A stretch of DNA of 64,000 bases, from positions 4,406,001 to 4,470,000 of the forward strand of contig NZ_CP107841.1 of the NCBI RefSeq assembly GCF_036346855.1, in the 5' to 3' direction. The notes beneath the pieces were generated by a model. It did no database searches, was not told where the DNA came from, and saw only the letters and a list, made by a program, of their open reading frames with translations. This DNA comes from Streptomyces europaeiscabiei. GTDB lineage: Bacteria; Actinomycetota; Actinomycetes; Streptomycetales; Streptomycetaceae. This document shows, piece after piece, positions 34,096 through 42,270 of the stretch (position 1 is the first letter of the stretch; every line of letters starts with the position of its first letter). The position numbers were made by a program, and so were the translations under genes.

Positions 34096-34160
34096 CTGGA
34101 GGGGTGGGGTGGGGTGGGGCATGAGCTTCACCCCTGCCCCACCCCACCCCACCCCTCCAG
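34096..34160. terminator. 26-bp perfect hairpin terminator with G-run arms
   Basis: Left arm ctgga followed by four GGGG runs separated by T, right arm its exact complement, loop of 13 bases. It lies between convergent marR and the DHA2 exporter. The arm with four runs of G can also form a G-quadruplex on one strand. Confidence 0.85.
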
Positions 34161-34168
34161 CACCCCTC

Positions 34169-35719
34169 TCAGTGGGCGATCACCGGAACCTTGATCTCGT
34201 CCGTCGCGTCCTCGCCCGCTCCGGCCGTGGCCGTCATGTCCGGCTTGCCGGTGGTGATGAGGGTGAAGGCGATGGCGGCGGAGGCCACGAGGATGGCCAC
34301 GGCGAACCAGATGGCGTTGGTGTAGCCGTTGACCATGCCCTGGAGTTCGACCAGCTGGCGGGCCGGCTTCGAGGTGGCCGAGCCGATGTGGTCCTTGATG
34401 TAGGACGTGGTCGCGGAGGCGGCGATCGTGTTCAGGAGGGCCGTGCCGATGGCACCGCCGACCTGCTGGGAGGTGTTGACCATGGCGGAGGCCACGCCCG
34501 CGTCACGCGGTTCGACACCGTGGGTCGCGAGGGACATCGCCGGCATGAACGCCGTACCCATACCGAGGCCGAGCAGCAGCTGGGCCGGCAGGAGCAGACC
34601 GGCGTACGAGGAGTCGACCTCCATCTGGGTCAGCAGGAGCATGCCGAGGCCGGCGACCAGGAAGCCGGGGGCCATCAGCAGGCGCGGCGGGACCCGGGTC
34701 ATGAGGCGGGTGCCGATCTGGGTCGAGCCGGTGATCATGCCCACGATCATGGGCAGGAAGGCGAAACCGGTCTTGACCGGCGAGTACCCCTTCACGATCT
34801 GCAGGTAGTAGGTCAGGAAGAGGAACAGGCCGAACATCGCGATGATCGCGAGGCCGAGGGAGAGGTAGACACCACCGCGGTTGCGCTCGATGAGCACGCG
34901 CAGCGGCAGCAGCGGGGCCTTGACCTTGGACTCGACGAACACGAAGGCCGCGAGAAGCACCGCCGAGGCGATGAACAGGGTGATCGTCATCGAGTCGCCC
35001 CAGCCCTCGGACTCGGCCCGCGTGAAGCCGTAGACCAGGGAGACCAGGCCCAGGGTGGACAGGATCACGCCGGGGATGTCGAGCGGGGAGCGGTTGCGGC
35101 CGCCCGCCGGCTCACGGATGACGAAGTACGCGCCGACCGCCGCGATCACCGCGAACGGGATGTTGACGAAGAAGGTCCAGCGCCAGTCCAGGTACTCGGT
35201 GAGGAAGCCGCCGAGGATCAGGCCCACGGCGCCGCCACCACCGGCGATCGCGCCGTAGATGCCGAAGGCCTTGGCCCGCTCCTTGGCGTCGGTGAACATC
35301 ACGGCAAGGAGGGAGAGCGCGGCGGGCGCGAGCAGTGCGCCGAAGACGCCCTGGAGCGCGCGGGCGCCCAGCATCATGGCCTCACCGGTGGCGGCGCCGC
35401 CCAGCGCGGAGGCGCCGGCGAAGCCGATCAGGCCGGTGACGAAGGTGCGCTTGCGGCCCCACAGGTCGGAGATGCGGCCGCCGAAGAGGAGCAGGCCGCC
35501 GAAGGCCAGCGCGTACGCGGTGATGACCCACTGGCGGTTGCCGTCCGATATCCCCAGGTCCTGCTGGGCGGACGGAAGGGCGATGTTCACGATGGTCGCG
35601 TCGAGCACGACCATCAGCTGGGCGAGGGCGATGAAGACGAGCGCTTTCCAGCGGTTGGCATGAGCGTCGTTGCGCGGATCGTCCACCGATCCGGCGGCGC
35701 TGCGGACTGTTTCGGACAT
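34169..35719 (-). CDS. MFS transporter, DHA2 (14-helix) family
   Basis: 516 residues from the ATG at 35719. About 14 membrane helices with the EmrB/QacA blocks VVLDATIVNIALPSAQ (motif D1), GGRISDLWGRKRTFV (motif A), GGAVGLILGG (motif C) and MPAMSLATHGVEPRDAGVASAMVNTSQQVGGAIGTA. Probable multidrug exporter. The TetR gene encoded upstream on the same strand (313 bases away) is the likely regulator. Confidence 0.9.
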   Translation of the reverse strand: MSETVRSAAGSVDDPRNDAHANRWKALVFIALAQLMVVLDATIVNIALPSAQQDLGISDGNRQWVITAYALAFGGLLLFGGRISDLWGRKRTFVTGLIGFAGASALGGAATGEAMMLGARALQGVFGALLAPAALSLLAVMFTDAKERAKAFGIYGAIAGGGGAVGLILGGFLTEYLDWRWTFFVNIPFAVIAAVGAYFVIREPAGGRNRSPLDIPGVILSTLGLVSLVYGFTRAESEGWGDSMTITLFIASAVLLAAFVFVESKVKAPLLPLRVLIERNRGGVYLSLGLAIIAMFGLFLFLTYYLQIVKGYSPVKTGFAFLPMIVGMITGSTQIGTRLMTRVPPRLLMAPGFLVAGLGMLLLTQMEVDSSYAGLLLPAQLLLGLGMGTAFMPAMSLATHGVEPRDAGVASAMVNTSQQVGGAIGTALLNTIAASATTSYIKDHIGSATSKPARQLVELQGMVNGYTNAIWFAVAILVASAAIAFTLITTGKPDMTATAGAGEDATDEIKVPVIAH

Positions 35720-36032
35720 GGGGATACCCACTTCGGGACTTCGTGACGGAAAAATCGGTATCGGGTGGCGAAAAAGGCGTCGAGAGGTGGCGGCTTGTCG
35801 GCGGTCTGTCGTCGTCGACAGTGGTGAGATCGGTGCGATCGGGCGATCGGGCGATCGGCGGGATCCGTGCGACGCCGGCCTGTCTCTTGGCGGAATCGGC
35901 GGGATCGGTGCGATCGAGCGTCAGGTCAGGTTCGGGCCGGACCGGTTCGATGTCTGGTCAGGACGGTGTGGCCAGGTCGGGTGGGTCAGGTCAGGTCAGG
36001 TGGGCCAGGTCAGGTGGGCCAGGTCAGGTGGG
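35720..36032. other. 313-base gap upstream of DHA2 exporter with repeats
   Basis: Contains the exporter promoter somewhere near 35720-35790 (AT-richer: ggaaaaatcggtatcgg), short repeats of gatcgggc (35836-35866), and from about 35970 a 14-bp tandem array of gtcaggtgggccag that runs to 36038, across the stop codon of the TetR gene (36033-36035). No gene seen. Confidence 0.6.
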
Positions 36033-36038
36033 TCAGGA
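35970..36038. repeat. 14-bp tandem repeat over a stop codon
   Basis: Units of gtcaggtgggccag and shorter gtcag variants, about four to five copies. The TetR stop codon is inside the terminal unit. Confidence 0.75.
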
Positions 36039-36692
36039 CGGGCAGGGCCTCCGTAGGTCCTCCACGGTGATGGGGGCACCGGGCAGTTCGGAGAGGGCCG
36101 GGGCACGCAGGCCGTCCAGGAACACTTGCAGGTGGCGGTGGAGGAAACGGTCGGCGCCCGCGCACTGGGTGCCGGCCGGGGGCCTGCTGAGCTGGCTGAC
36201 GGCGATCATCAGGTCGCCGACACCCACGTCGGAGCGGAGCTGCCCGGCGTCCCGGGCGCGCTTCATGATCCCCTCGACCTGCTCCTCCAGACGCTCGCGC
36301 GCCGCCTCCAGGTCGGGGTGGTGCTTGTCGAACGTGCTCTGGATCATCGGGCAGAGCGCGCTGATCCGTTCGTCGGCCGAGGTGTGCACGAAGCGCGAGA
36401 GCGCCTCGAACGCGTCACCGGTCTCGGTGAGCGCAGCCTCGGCCGCGAGGGCCGTACGGTCCATGACCGAGCAGACGACCTCACGGACCAGCGCGTCGCG
36501 GTCCGGGAAGTTGCGGTACAGCGTGGCGTTGCCGACGCCGGCCCGGCGGGCGACCTCGTCGAGCGGCACCTCGGGGCCGAACTCGACGAACATCTCCCGT
36601 GCGGCGCTGACGATCCGCTCCCGGTTGCGCAGGGCGTCGGCCCGAGGGCGGGGCACCTTGCGACGTACGGCGGTGGCGGTGGCGGTCTCCAC
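36033..36692 (-). CDS. TetR family regulator
   Basis: 219 residues. N-terminal HTH RERIVSAAREMFVEFGPEVPLDEVARRAGVGNATLYRNFPDRDALV (residues 24-69). The ligand-binding domain is typical of regulators beside exporters. Upstream of the gene lie two identical-half inverted repeats (GGGGA-N5-TCCCC) centred 40 bases apart, very likely its own operators. Likely repressor of the DHA2 exporter. Confidence 0.9.
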   Translation of the reverse strand: METATATAVRRKVPRPRADALRNRERIVSAAREMFVEFGPEVPLDEVARRAGVGNATLYRNFPDRDALVREVVCSVMDRTALAAEAALTETGDAFEALSRFVHTSADERISALCPMIQSTFDKHHPDLEAARERLEEQVEGIMKRARDAGQLRSDVGVGDLMIAVSQLSRPPAGTQCAGADRFLHRHLQVFLDGLRAPALSELPGAPITVEDLRRPCPS

Positions 36693-36745
36693 GACGTACT
36701 CCTCTTCCCTGATCCAGTGGTGTGGGGGGCGCCCGGGGACTATCC

Positions 36746-36760
36746 GGGGATGGAGTCCCC
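36746..36760. promoter_or_regulatory. Candidate TetR operator 1
   Basis: Inverted repeat GGGGA-TGGAG-TCCCC. Same half-sites and spacing as the second site 40 bases on. A further half-site (cgggga) lies at 36734-36739. Confidence 0.55.
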
Positions 36761-36785
36761 GTTTCGCTCGGACACATGGCTAAAC

Positions 36786-36800
36786 GGGGAAATGATCCCC
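36786..36800. promoter_or_regulatory. Candidate TetR operator 2
   Basis: Inverted repeat GGGGA-AATGA-TCCCC, 40 bases (about four helical turns) from operator 1, in the AT-richer part of the gap between the tetR and metalloprotease genes. Confidence 0.55.
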
Positions 36801-36974
36801 GGTTATTTCCGCCACCGAAGACTTTTCCCGTGACCTGGATCACACATCGACAGTCCTTGCGTCGATGCCCACGTTCGGCCCTTCCAGCGCGCGCCCGCGC
36901 ACCCCTCGACCCAGGGTGATCGAGAGGGTGCAGCCCCGTCCCCGGGCGGCTGCCGTGGAGCGAAGGGCGCGTGC

Positions 36975-38276
36975 ATGCAGCAGCCGTTCCGCAGACGCGG
37001 GATACCCGCGCGCCGGATACGTCCGCGCCGCGTCGTCGCGCTCGCCTCCGTCACCGCCCTCACGCTCGCGGTCAGCACCTCCGCCGGCACCGGGCACCTG
37101 ATGGCGAAGGAGACGACGACGGCCGCGGGGGCCACAGCCCCGGCCCGCGGTTCGGCGCTCGACCCCTGCATGATCCGCGGTCCGCTCGGCACCCAGATGT
37201 CCGAGGGCGTGCCGACCCCGCCCGGCTACGCCCGCTCCACCGGCACGGTACGCGCCCTCAACCTGATGATCGACTTCTCCGACGCGCCCGGCGAGGGCAG
37301 TGCGATGGACCGCTTCGCGGAGTTCGCCCCGCAGACCCAGAAGTGGTTCAGGACCAGCAGTTACGGCCGTATCGACTACCGCCCCGAGGCCCCGCTCACC
37401 GAGTGGCTGCGGATGCCGAAGTCCTTCCGCTCGTACGGCATAGAGCGCGGCGCCCCCTTCGATCCCGGCTACCGCCGGCTGGTCCAGGACATGGTGCGGG
37501 CCGCCGATCCGCTGGTGGACTTCCGGTCGTACGACCTGATCAACGTCCTCGTCACCCCGAACGCGGGCCCCTCCGCCCTCGACACCGTCCTGTCGGTGAC
37601 CTTCGCCGGCAACCGGGAGGCACCGGTCGCGGACGGTGTGCCGGTCGCCAACGCGTCCTTCGTCTACAGCCGCCAGGACGACGGCTCGGGCTCGTACGCG
37701 GAGACCGGGTACCGGGTCCTCCCCCACGAGAACGGCCATGTCTTCGGGCTGCCCGACCTCTACACCCACGAGGGTGGGGGCGCGGTCGGGCACTGGGACA
37801 TCATGAGCGAGGACTGGGGCGTCGAGAACGATCTGCTGGGCTGGCACAAGTGGAAGCTCGGGTGGCTCGACGAGACGCAGGTCGGCTGCGTGGCCGCCGT
37901 CGGCACGGCCGAGTACACGCTGACCCCGCTCCCCGTCGCCGGCGGCGCGAAGCTGGTCGTCGTCCCGCTCGGCTCCCGAGCGGCGTACGTCGCCGAGCTG
38001 CGCACGCGGGCGGGCAACGACGCGGCGGTGTGCCGGCCGGGTGTGCTCGTCTACCGGGTCGACGCGACCGTCGACACCGGGAACGGGCCCATCAAGGTCC
38101 ACGACTCCCGCCGGGACAGCGGTGGGTGCACCCGCAGCCCCAACGTCCACGCGGAGCTGTCCGACGCGCCGTTCGTCCCCGGTGAGACCTTCAAGGACGT
38201 GCGGACGGGGGTGGAGATCACCGTGGCCGGGGTGGATGTCGGGGGGAACCATCGGGTGGTGGTGAGCCGACGGTGA
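36975..38276 (+). CDS. Secreted M6-family metalloprotease
   Basis: 433 residues. An Arg-rich start and hydrophobic core (residues about 18-38) make a signal peptide. The zinc site is HENGHVFGLPDLY with H251, E252 and H255 (HExxH, then a downstream Asp as in M6 immune-inhibitor-A-type proteases). Other M6 marks are ALNLMIDFSDAP, WFRTSSYGRIDY and HWDIMSEDWG. Four Cys residues may form disulfides. The stop is followed within a few bases by a G-rich 17-bp repeat. Confidence 0.88.
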   Translation: MQQPFRRRGIPARRIRPRRVVALASVTALTLAVSTSAGTGHLMAKETTTAAGATAPARGSALDPCMIRGPLGTQMSEGVPTPPGYARSTGTVRALNLMIDFSDAPGEGSAMDRFAEFAPQTQKWFRTSSYGRIDYRPEAPLTEWLRMPKSFRSYGIERGAPFDPGYRRLVQDMVRAADPLVDFRSYDLINVLVTPNAGPSALDTVLSVTFAGNREAPVADGVPVANASFVYSRQDDGSGSYAETGYRVLPHENGHVFGLPDLYTHEGGGAVGHWDIMSEDWGVENDLLGWHKWKLGWLDETQVGCVAAVGTAEYTLTPLPVAGGAKLVVVPLGSRAAYVAELRTRAGNDAAVCRPGVLVYRVDATVDTGNGPIKVHDSRRDSGGCTRSPNVHAELSDAPFVPGETFKDVRTGVEITVAGVDVGGNHRVVVSRR

Positions 38277-38281
38277 CCTTT

Positions 38282-38395
38282 GGGGGTGGAGGACGGGGTG
38301 GGGTGGAGGACGGGGTGGGGTGGAGGACGGGGTGGGGTGGAGGACGGGGTGGGGTGGAGGACGGGGTGGGGTGGAGGACGGGGTGGGGTGTCTGG
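38282..38395. repeat. 17-bp G-rich tandem repeat, six copies
   Basis: Unit ggaggacggggtggggt, starting at 38288, 38305, 38322, 38339, 38356 and 38373. Every unit has two GGGG runs, so the plus strand could form several G-quadruplexes. Confidence 0.9.
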
Positions 38396-38401
38396 GGTAT
38401 G

Positions 38402-38675
38402 TCTGGCGGGTGCGGGTCCGGTGGGGCTTCTCGCGCAGTTCCCCGCGCCCCTGAAAAGCAGGGGCTGCGCCCCATGCTTTTCGCCCCGCAGCCCCGTCGC
38501 CTTCCAGGCCCGCCGCCCCGTCGCCTTCCAGGCCCGCCGGCCGTCGCCTTCCAAACCCACCGGCCCGTCGCTTTCCAGACCCGCAGCGGCCACGTCATCC
38601 AGGCCCAGCAAGGGCCTGGTCTTCAGGGGCGCGGGGAACCGCGCGAGAAGCCCCACCGGATCCGCACCCGCCAGA
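38402..38675. repeat. Inverted-repeat cassette: two 54-bp arms around a tandem array
   Basis: Left arm 38402-38455 (tctggcgggtgcgggtccgg... to cccctgaa) and right arm 38622-38675 are inverted copies with 52 of 54 matches. The arm contains the well-known Streptomyces interspersed sequence cttctcgcgcagttccccg. Between them are a hairpin (aggggctgcgcccc) and about five copies of a 21-24 base unit, ccgtcgccttccaggcccg. No gene inside. Confidence 0.85.
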
Positions 38676-38739
38676 CCACACACGCGAGCTACCGGGCGCC
38701 CGGCGCGGCAGCGCGGCCGGACCGCATTACCGTGACCCC

Positions 38740-40428
38740 ATGCTCCCGAACGCCCCGCGCGCGGTCCCCGCGCCCGCCGAAGCCGTCGCACCCCTGATGC
38801 GGGGGATCACCGTGCTGCGTCGGCTCACCGAGGCGGACGGAGCGCTGAGTCCGAGCGGGCTGGAGCGGGCCACCGGTCTCGCGCGCTCCACGGTCGACCG
38901 GATCACGGCGACGCTGGCCCGCATGGGCTACGTACGGCTGGACGGCCGCGACGCGGTCCTCGCCCCCCGCCTGATGGAGCTGGGCAACGCCTATCTGGCC
39001 GCCATCCGTCTCCCCCGCCTCCTCGACGCCCACGCGGACGCCCTCGCCGACGAGCTGGACGAGTCGGTGTCCCTGGCGGTCCGCGACCGGGACGGCGTCC
39101 GCTTCATCCACCAGGCGACCCGCCGCCGCGCGATGTCCCTCAGCTTCCGCATCGGCGACCTCCTCCCCGCCGAACGCACCGCCCCCGGCCCACTGTTCGC
39201 CACCGAGTGGGAGCCGGCGGACTGGGCCCGGTGGCACGCCCGCCGCGCGGCCGACCCGGAGGGCCACGGCTTCCCGGCGGTGCCTCCGCGCAGCGGCGCG
39301 TACGACGACTTCGAGGACCGTACGGTTCGGGCGGGCGCCCAAGGGTGGGCGCTGGACGACCAGTTGATCGAGCCGGGGCTGGTGGCGGTGTCCGTACCCG
39401 TGCGGGATCCGCGTACGGGGCGCATCGCGTGTGTGGCGAACGTCGTCAGCCATACGAGCCGGCACACGGCGGAGTCCCTGCGTTCGGTGCTGCTGCCGCG
39501 GCTGCGGGCGGCCGTGGGGGCGATGGAACGGGAGCTGCGGGAGCCCACGGTGGCCGCCGCCTCGGCGCGGGTCGGCGCCTCGGGCCCCTCCGGTCCCGTG
39601 GGTCGCTCCTCCGGTCTCGCCGCCTGGACCGGTGCGTCCAAGCAGGAACTGGGCCGGGAGTTCATCGAGTCGCTCGCCCGGGGGCTCACCGTGATCACCT
39701 CGTTCGGCGAGGGGCGGGCCACACTGACCCTCACCGAGGTCGCCCAGGCCACCGGGCTCGCTCGGGCGACGGCCCGGCGCGCGCTGATCACCCTCGAACA
39801 CCTCGGGTACGTCGAGTCGTACGACCGTGTCTTCCGCCTCACGCCCCGGGTTCTGGGCCTGGGCTTCCCACCCCTGTCCATGCTGCCCCTCCCCCGGATC
39901 GCCGCGCCGCACCTGGCCGAACTCTCCGCGCGGGTCCACGACTCGGCGTCCCTCGCGATCCTCACCGGGGGCGGGGACGAGGTGCAGTACACGGCGCGGG
40001 TCGCCACGAGCCGCATCATGAGCGTCAACATCACCCTCGGCACACGGCTGCCGGCGTACGCGACCTCGCTCGGCCGCGTCATGCTCGCCGACCTGCTCCC
40101 CGAGGTCTCCCTGCCGGAGCGTCCCGTCCGACTGACCCCGCACACGGTCACCGACCGACGCGAACTGCTGGCCGTCCTGGAGCGCGTGCGGGGCGCCGGT
40201 TACGCCCTCGTCGACGGGGAGTTGGAGGAGGGCCTGCGGTCCATCGCCGTGCCGGTCCGGGAGCGGGGCGGGCGGGTCGTCGCCGCGGTGAATGTCGCCA
40301 TGCACAGCAGTCGGCGGTCGGTCGAGGAGTGCGTGACGGAGGTCCTGCCCGAGCTGCGGGACGCGGTGGGGCGGATGGAAGGGGAGCTGGCGGTGGCGGG
40401 GATGTTCCGGCGCGTCCCGGAAGTCTGA
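38740..40428 (+). CDS. Tandem double-IclR transcriptional regulator
   Basis: 562 residues, twice the normal IclR length. First IclR unit: HTH at about residues 18-65 (GITVLRRLTEADGALSPSGLERATGLARSTVDRI) and effector domain to about residue 265. A Gly/Ser/Pro-rich linker (272-300) joins a second full unit: HTH at about 310-360 (EFIESLARGLTVITSFGEGRATLTLTEVAQATGLARATARRAL) and an effector domain with LPAYATSLGRVMLADLLPE and GYALVDGELEEGLRSIAVPVRE. The second unit resembles PcaR-type regulators of aromatic catabolism. No catabolic genes adjoin it, so the target is unknown. Confidence 0.88.
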   Translation: MLPNAPRAVPAPAEAVAPLMRGITVLRRLTEADGALSPSGLERATGLARSTVDRITATLARMGYVRLDGRDAVLAPRLMELGNAYLAAIRLPRLLDAHADALADELDESVSLAVRDRDGVRFIHQATRRRAMSLSFRIGDLLPAERTAPGPLFATEWEPADWARWHARRAADPEGHGFPAVPPRSGAYDDFEDRTVRAGAQGWALDDQLIEPGLVAVSVPVRDPRTGRIACVANVVSHTSRHTAESLRSVLLPRLRAAVGAMERELREPTVAAASARVGASGPSGPVGRSSGLAAWTGASKQELGREFIESLARGLTVITSFGEGRATLTLTEVAQATGLARATARRALITLEHLGYVESYDRVFRLTPRVLGLGFPPLSMLPLPRIAAPHLAELSARVHDSASLAILTGGGDEVQYTARVATSRIMSVNITLGTRLPAYATSLGRVMLADLLPEVSLPERPVRLTPHTVTDRRELLAVLERVRGAGYALVDGELEEGLRSIAVPVRERGGRVVAAVNVAMHSSRRSVEECVTEVLPELRDAVGRMEGELAVAGMFRRVPEV

Positions 40429-40451
40429 CGGAAGACCGAGGGACGTTCGAC

Positions 40452-40530
40452 CTGAAGCCCCGCCTGAAGCCCGGCCGAAGCCCGCCCGAAAGCCCGGCCC
40501 GAAGCCCCGCCCGAAAGCCCGGCCAAGGCC
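40452..40530. repeat. gaagcccggcc tandem array
   Basis: About six imperfect copies of a 10-19 base unit such as cgaaagcccggc / cgaagccccgcc, downstream of the double-IclR gene. No coding sense. Confidence 0.7.
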
Positions 40531-40597
40531 CGACCTGCGGTGCGAACACCGTACGCTGGCCGTGTCAACCGTACGCAGGTAGAGGAGAGGCGCTCCC

Positions 40598-41338
40598 ATG
40601 GCACCCGAGAAGCCGGTCAGGAAGCAGGAGGGGTTCCAGTCCGTGTGGACCCGGCCCCGGACCGGGCGGGAGCAGCCCGCGCTGAGCCGGGAGCACATCG
40701 TGGCCGAGGCGCTGCGCCTGCTCGACGAGGAGGGCATCGACGCCCTGAGCATGCGCAAGCTCGGCAACCGGCTGGGCGCCGGCGCGACCTCGCTCTACCG
40801 CCATGTCGCCAACAAGGACGAGCTGCTGGAGCTGGCGGTCGACGAGATCTACGGCGAGATCGAGGTCCAGGCCACCCCGGCCCCGGCGAACTGGCGTCAC
40901 GACACGGCCACTTGTGCCCACAGCCTGCGCGCCACGATCCTGCGCCACCCGTGGCTGGCCTCCGTGCTCGGCGAGCTCGGCATGTCCTACCTCGGCCCGA
41001 ACTGGATGCGGGCCTCCGAAGCCATGCTGAAGCTGCTGACCACCGCCGGGTTCCCCGCCGACGAGGCCGACCGGGCGCTCTCGACGCTCGTCGCGTACGT
41101 CACCGGCACGGCCACCAGCGAGGCCGCCTGGCTCAACGTCCTCGCCCGCAGCGGTCAGGACGAGCGGACCATGGTCGAACGGCTGTGGCCGGCCGCCGAG
41201 GAAGCCGCCCAGGAGTACCCGCTGCTGCGCGAGGGCTACGCCGAACAGCGCGGAGCGGATCCGCGGGCGGCCCGGGACGAGGGGTTCCAGTACGGACTCG
41301 ACCGGGTGCTGGACGGGTTGGAGACGCGGCTGAAGTGA
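40598..41338 (+). CDS. TetR family regulator (TetR_C_1 type)
   Basis: 246 residues, ATG with gaggag upstream. An extended N-terminus (about 30 residues) precedes the HTH (REHIVAEALRLLDEEGIDALSMRKLGNRLGAGATSLYRHVANKDELLELAVDEI, residues 29-82). The ligand domain is of the tetracycline-repressor C-terminal type. Upstream, accgtacgc occurs twice 21 bases apart (40547 and 40568), a possible direct-repeat operator. Convergent with the ABC exporter operon, which it may regulate. Confidence 0.88.
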   Translation: MAPEKPVRKQEGFQSVWTRPRTGREQPALSREHIVAEALRLLDEEGIDALSMRKLGNRLGAGATSLYRHVANKDELLELAVDEIYGEIEVQATPAPANWRHDTATCAHSLRATILRHPWLASVLGELGMSYLGPNWMRASEAMLKLLTTAGFPADEADRALSTLVAYVTGTATSEAAWLNVLARSGQDERTMVERLWPAAEEAAQEYPLLREGYAEQRGADPRAARDEGFQYGLDRVLDGLETRLK

Positions 41339-41379
41339 GCTGACGTCGACCGGCCGTGTCTCCAACCCCCTTCAGACGC

Positions 41380-42270
41380 TCACCCGTTGACGCCCGTGTA
41401 CTTGCTCAGGCTCCAGTTCCACAGCAGCCGCGACAGGACGAAGGCGAGGAGGCCGATGAAGGGTGAGGCCACCGCCAGCGCCTCCGGTACACCCATCGCG
41501 TCGCCATGGCCGGTCAGTACCCCGGCCGGGAAGTACGCGATGAAGGCGAGCGGTACGACGAAGGTGAACGCGGCGGACGCGGCCTTCGGGAGGATGCTCA
41601 GGGGATAGCTGCCGAAGGTCCCCATCAGCTCCTCCAGCCACTGGCTCCAGTACGAGGTGGCAGGGAAGTGGAACGCGGCGGCGGCCAGGGCCGTGAAGAG
41701 CGCGGCCTCGACCAGCATGCCGCCGAGGACACCCGCCACCACGTACGCGATCCGGCCCGCCGTCCAGTCGACGGAGCTGCGCTGCAGTGCGGCGACGAAC
41801 AGCCCGACAGCGACGACCAGGTCACCGAGGGCGTTGACCGGGAAGAAGGTCAGCTGGACCTGACGGTAGACCGGCATCGGGCGGATCAGACAGGGGTCGA
41901 CGACTCCTTCCTGGACGAGGACGTTCATGTACTGGACCCGGCCGAGGAACAGCACGTACAGCCCGTGGGCGAGCATGCGCATACTGGCGATGAGCAGCAC
42001 GTCGGAGCTGGACCAGCCGCCGAGTCCGGGGAACCGGGTGAGCAGGACGGTGGCGAAGACGACGATCGAGACCTGCCAGATCGCGCCGACGCAGACGTTC
42101 ATCAGGAACTCGCCCCGGTACTCCAGCCGGGCCTTGAAGTTGAGCTTGGTGATCCGCCACACGACGCGCCAGGCGTGCGCGGGCCCGTGCGGAGCGGTTC
42201 CGTGCGGGGCGGTCCCGTGCGGGGCGGTTCCGTGTCGTACGTCGGTCCCTTGTGTGGTCGTCATGGTCAT
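41380..42270 (-). CDS. ABC-2 type permease (COG3694-like)
   Basis: 296 residues, about six membrane helices. The N-terminus has an APHGT repeat (three to four copies) before WRVVWRITKLNFKARLEYRGEF. Third gene of the minus-strand ABC exporter operon; its ATG overlaps the stop of the preceding permease by four bases. Together the two permeases and the ATPase form a COG4586/4587/3694-type exporter; substrate unknown. Confidence 0.87.
   Translation of the reverse strand: MTMTTTQGTDVRHGTAPHGTAPHGTAPHGPAHAWRVVWRITKLNFKARLEYRGEFLMNVCVGAIWQVSIVVFATVLLTRFPGLGGWSSSDVLLIASMRMLAHGLYVLFLGRVQYMNVLVQEGVVDPCLIRPMPVYRQVQLTFFPVNALGDLVVAVGLFVAALQRSSVDWTAGRIAYVVAGVLGGMLVEAALFTALAAAAFHFPATSYWSQWLEELMGTFGSYPLSILPKAASAAFTFVVPLAFIAYFPAGVLTGHGDAMGVPEALAVASPFIGLLAFVLSRLLWNWSLSKYTGVNG

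Noticed and set aside
34109-35746. 545-codon plus-strand frame
   Set aside because: Antisense to the DHA2 exporter; mostly Gly/Arg/His/Glu with no fold or start signal.
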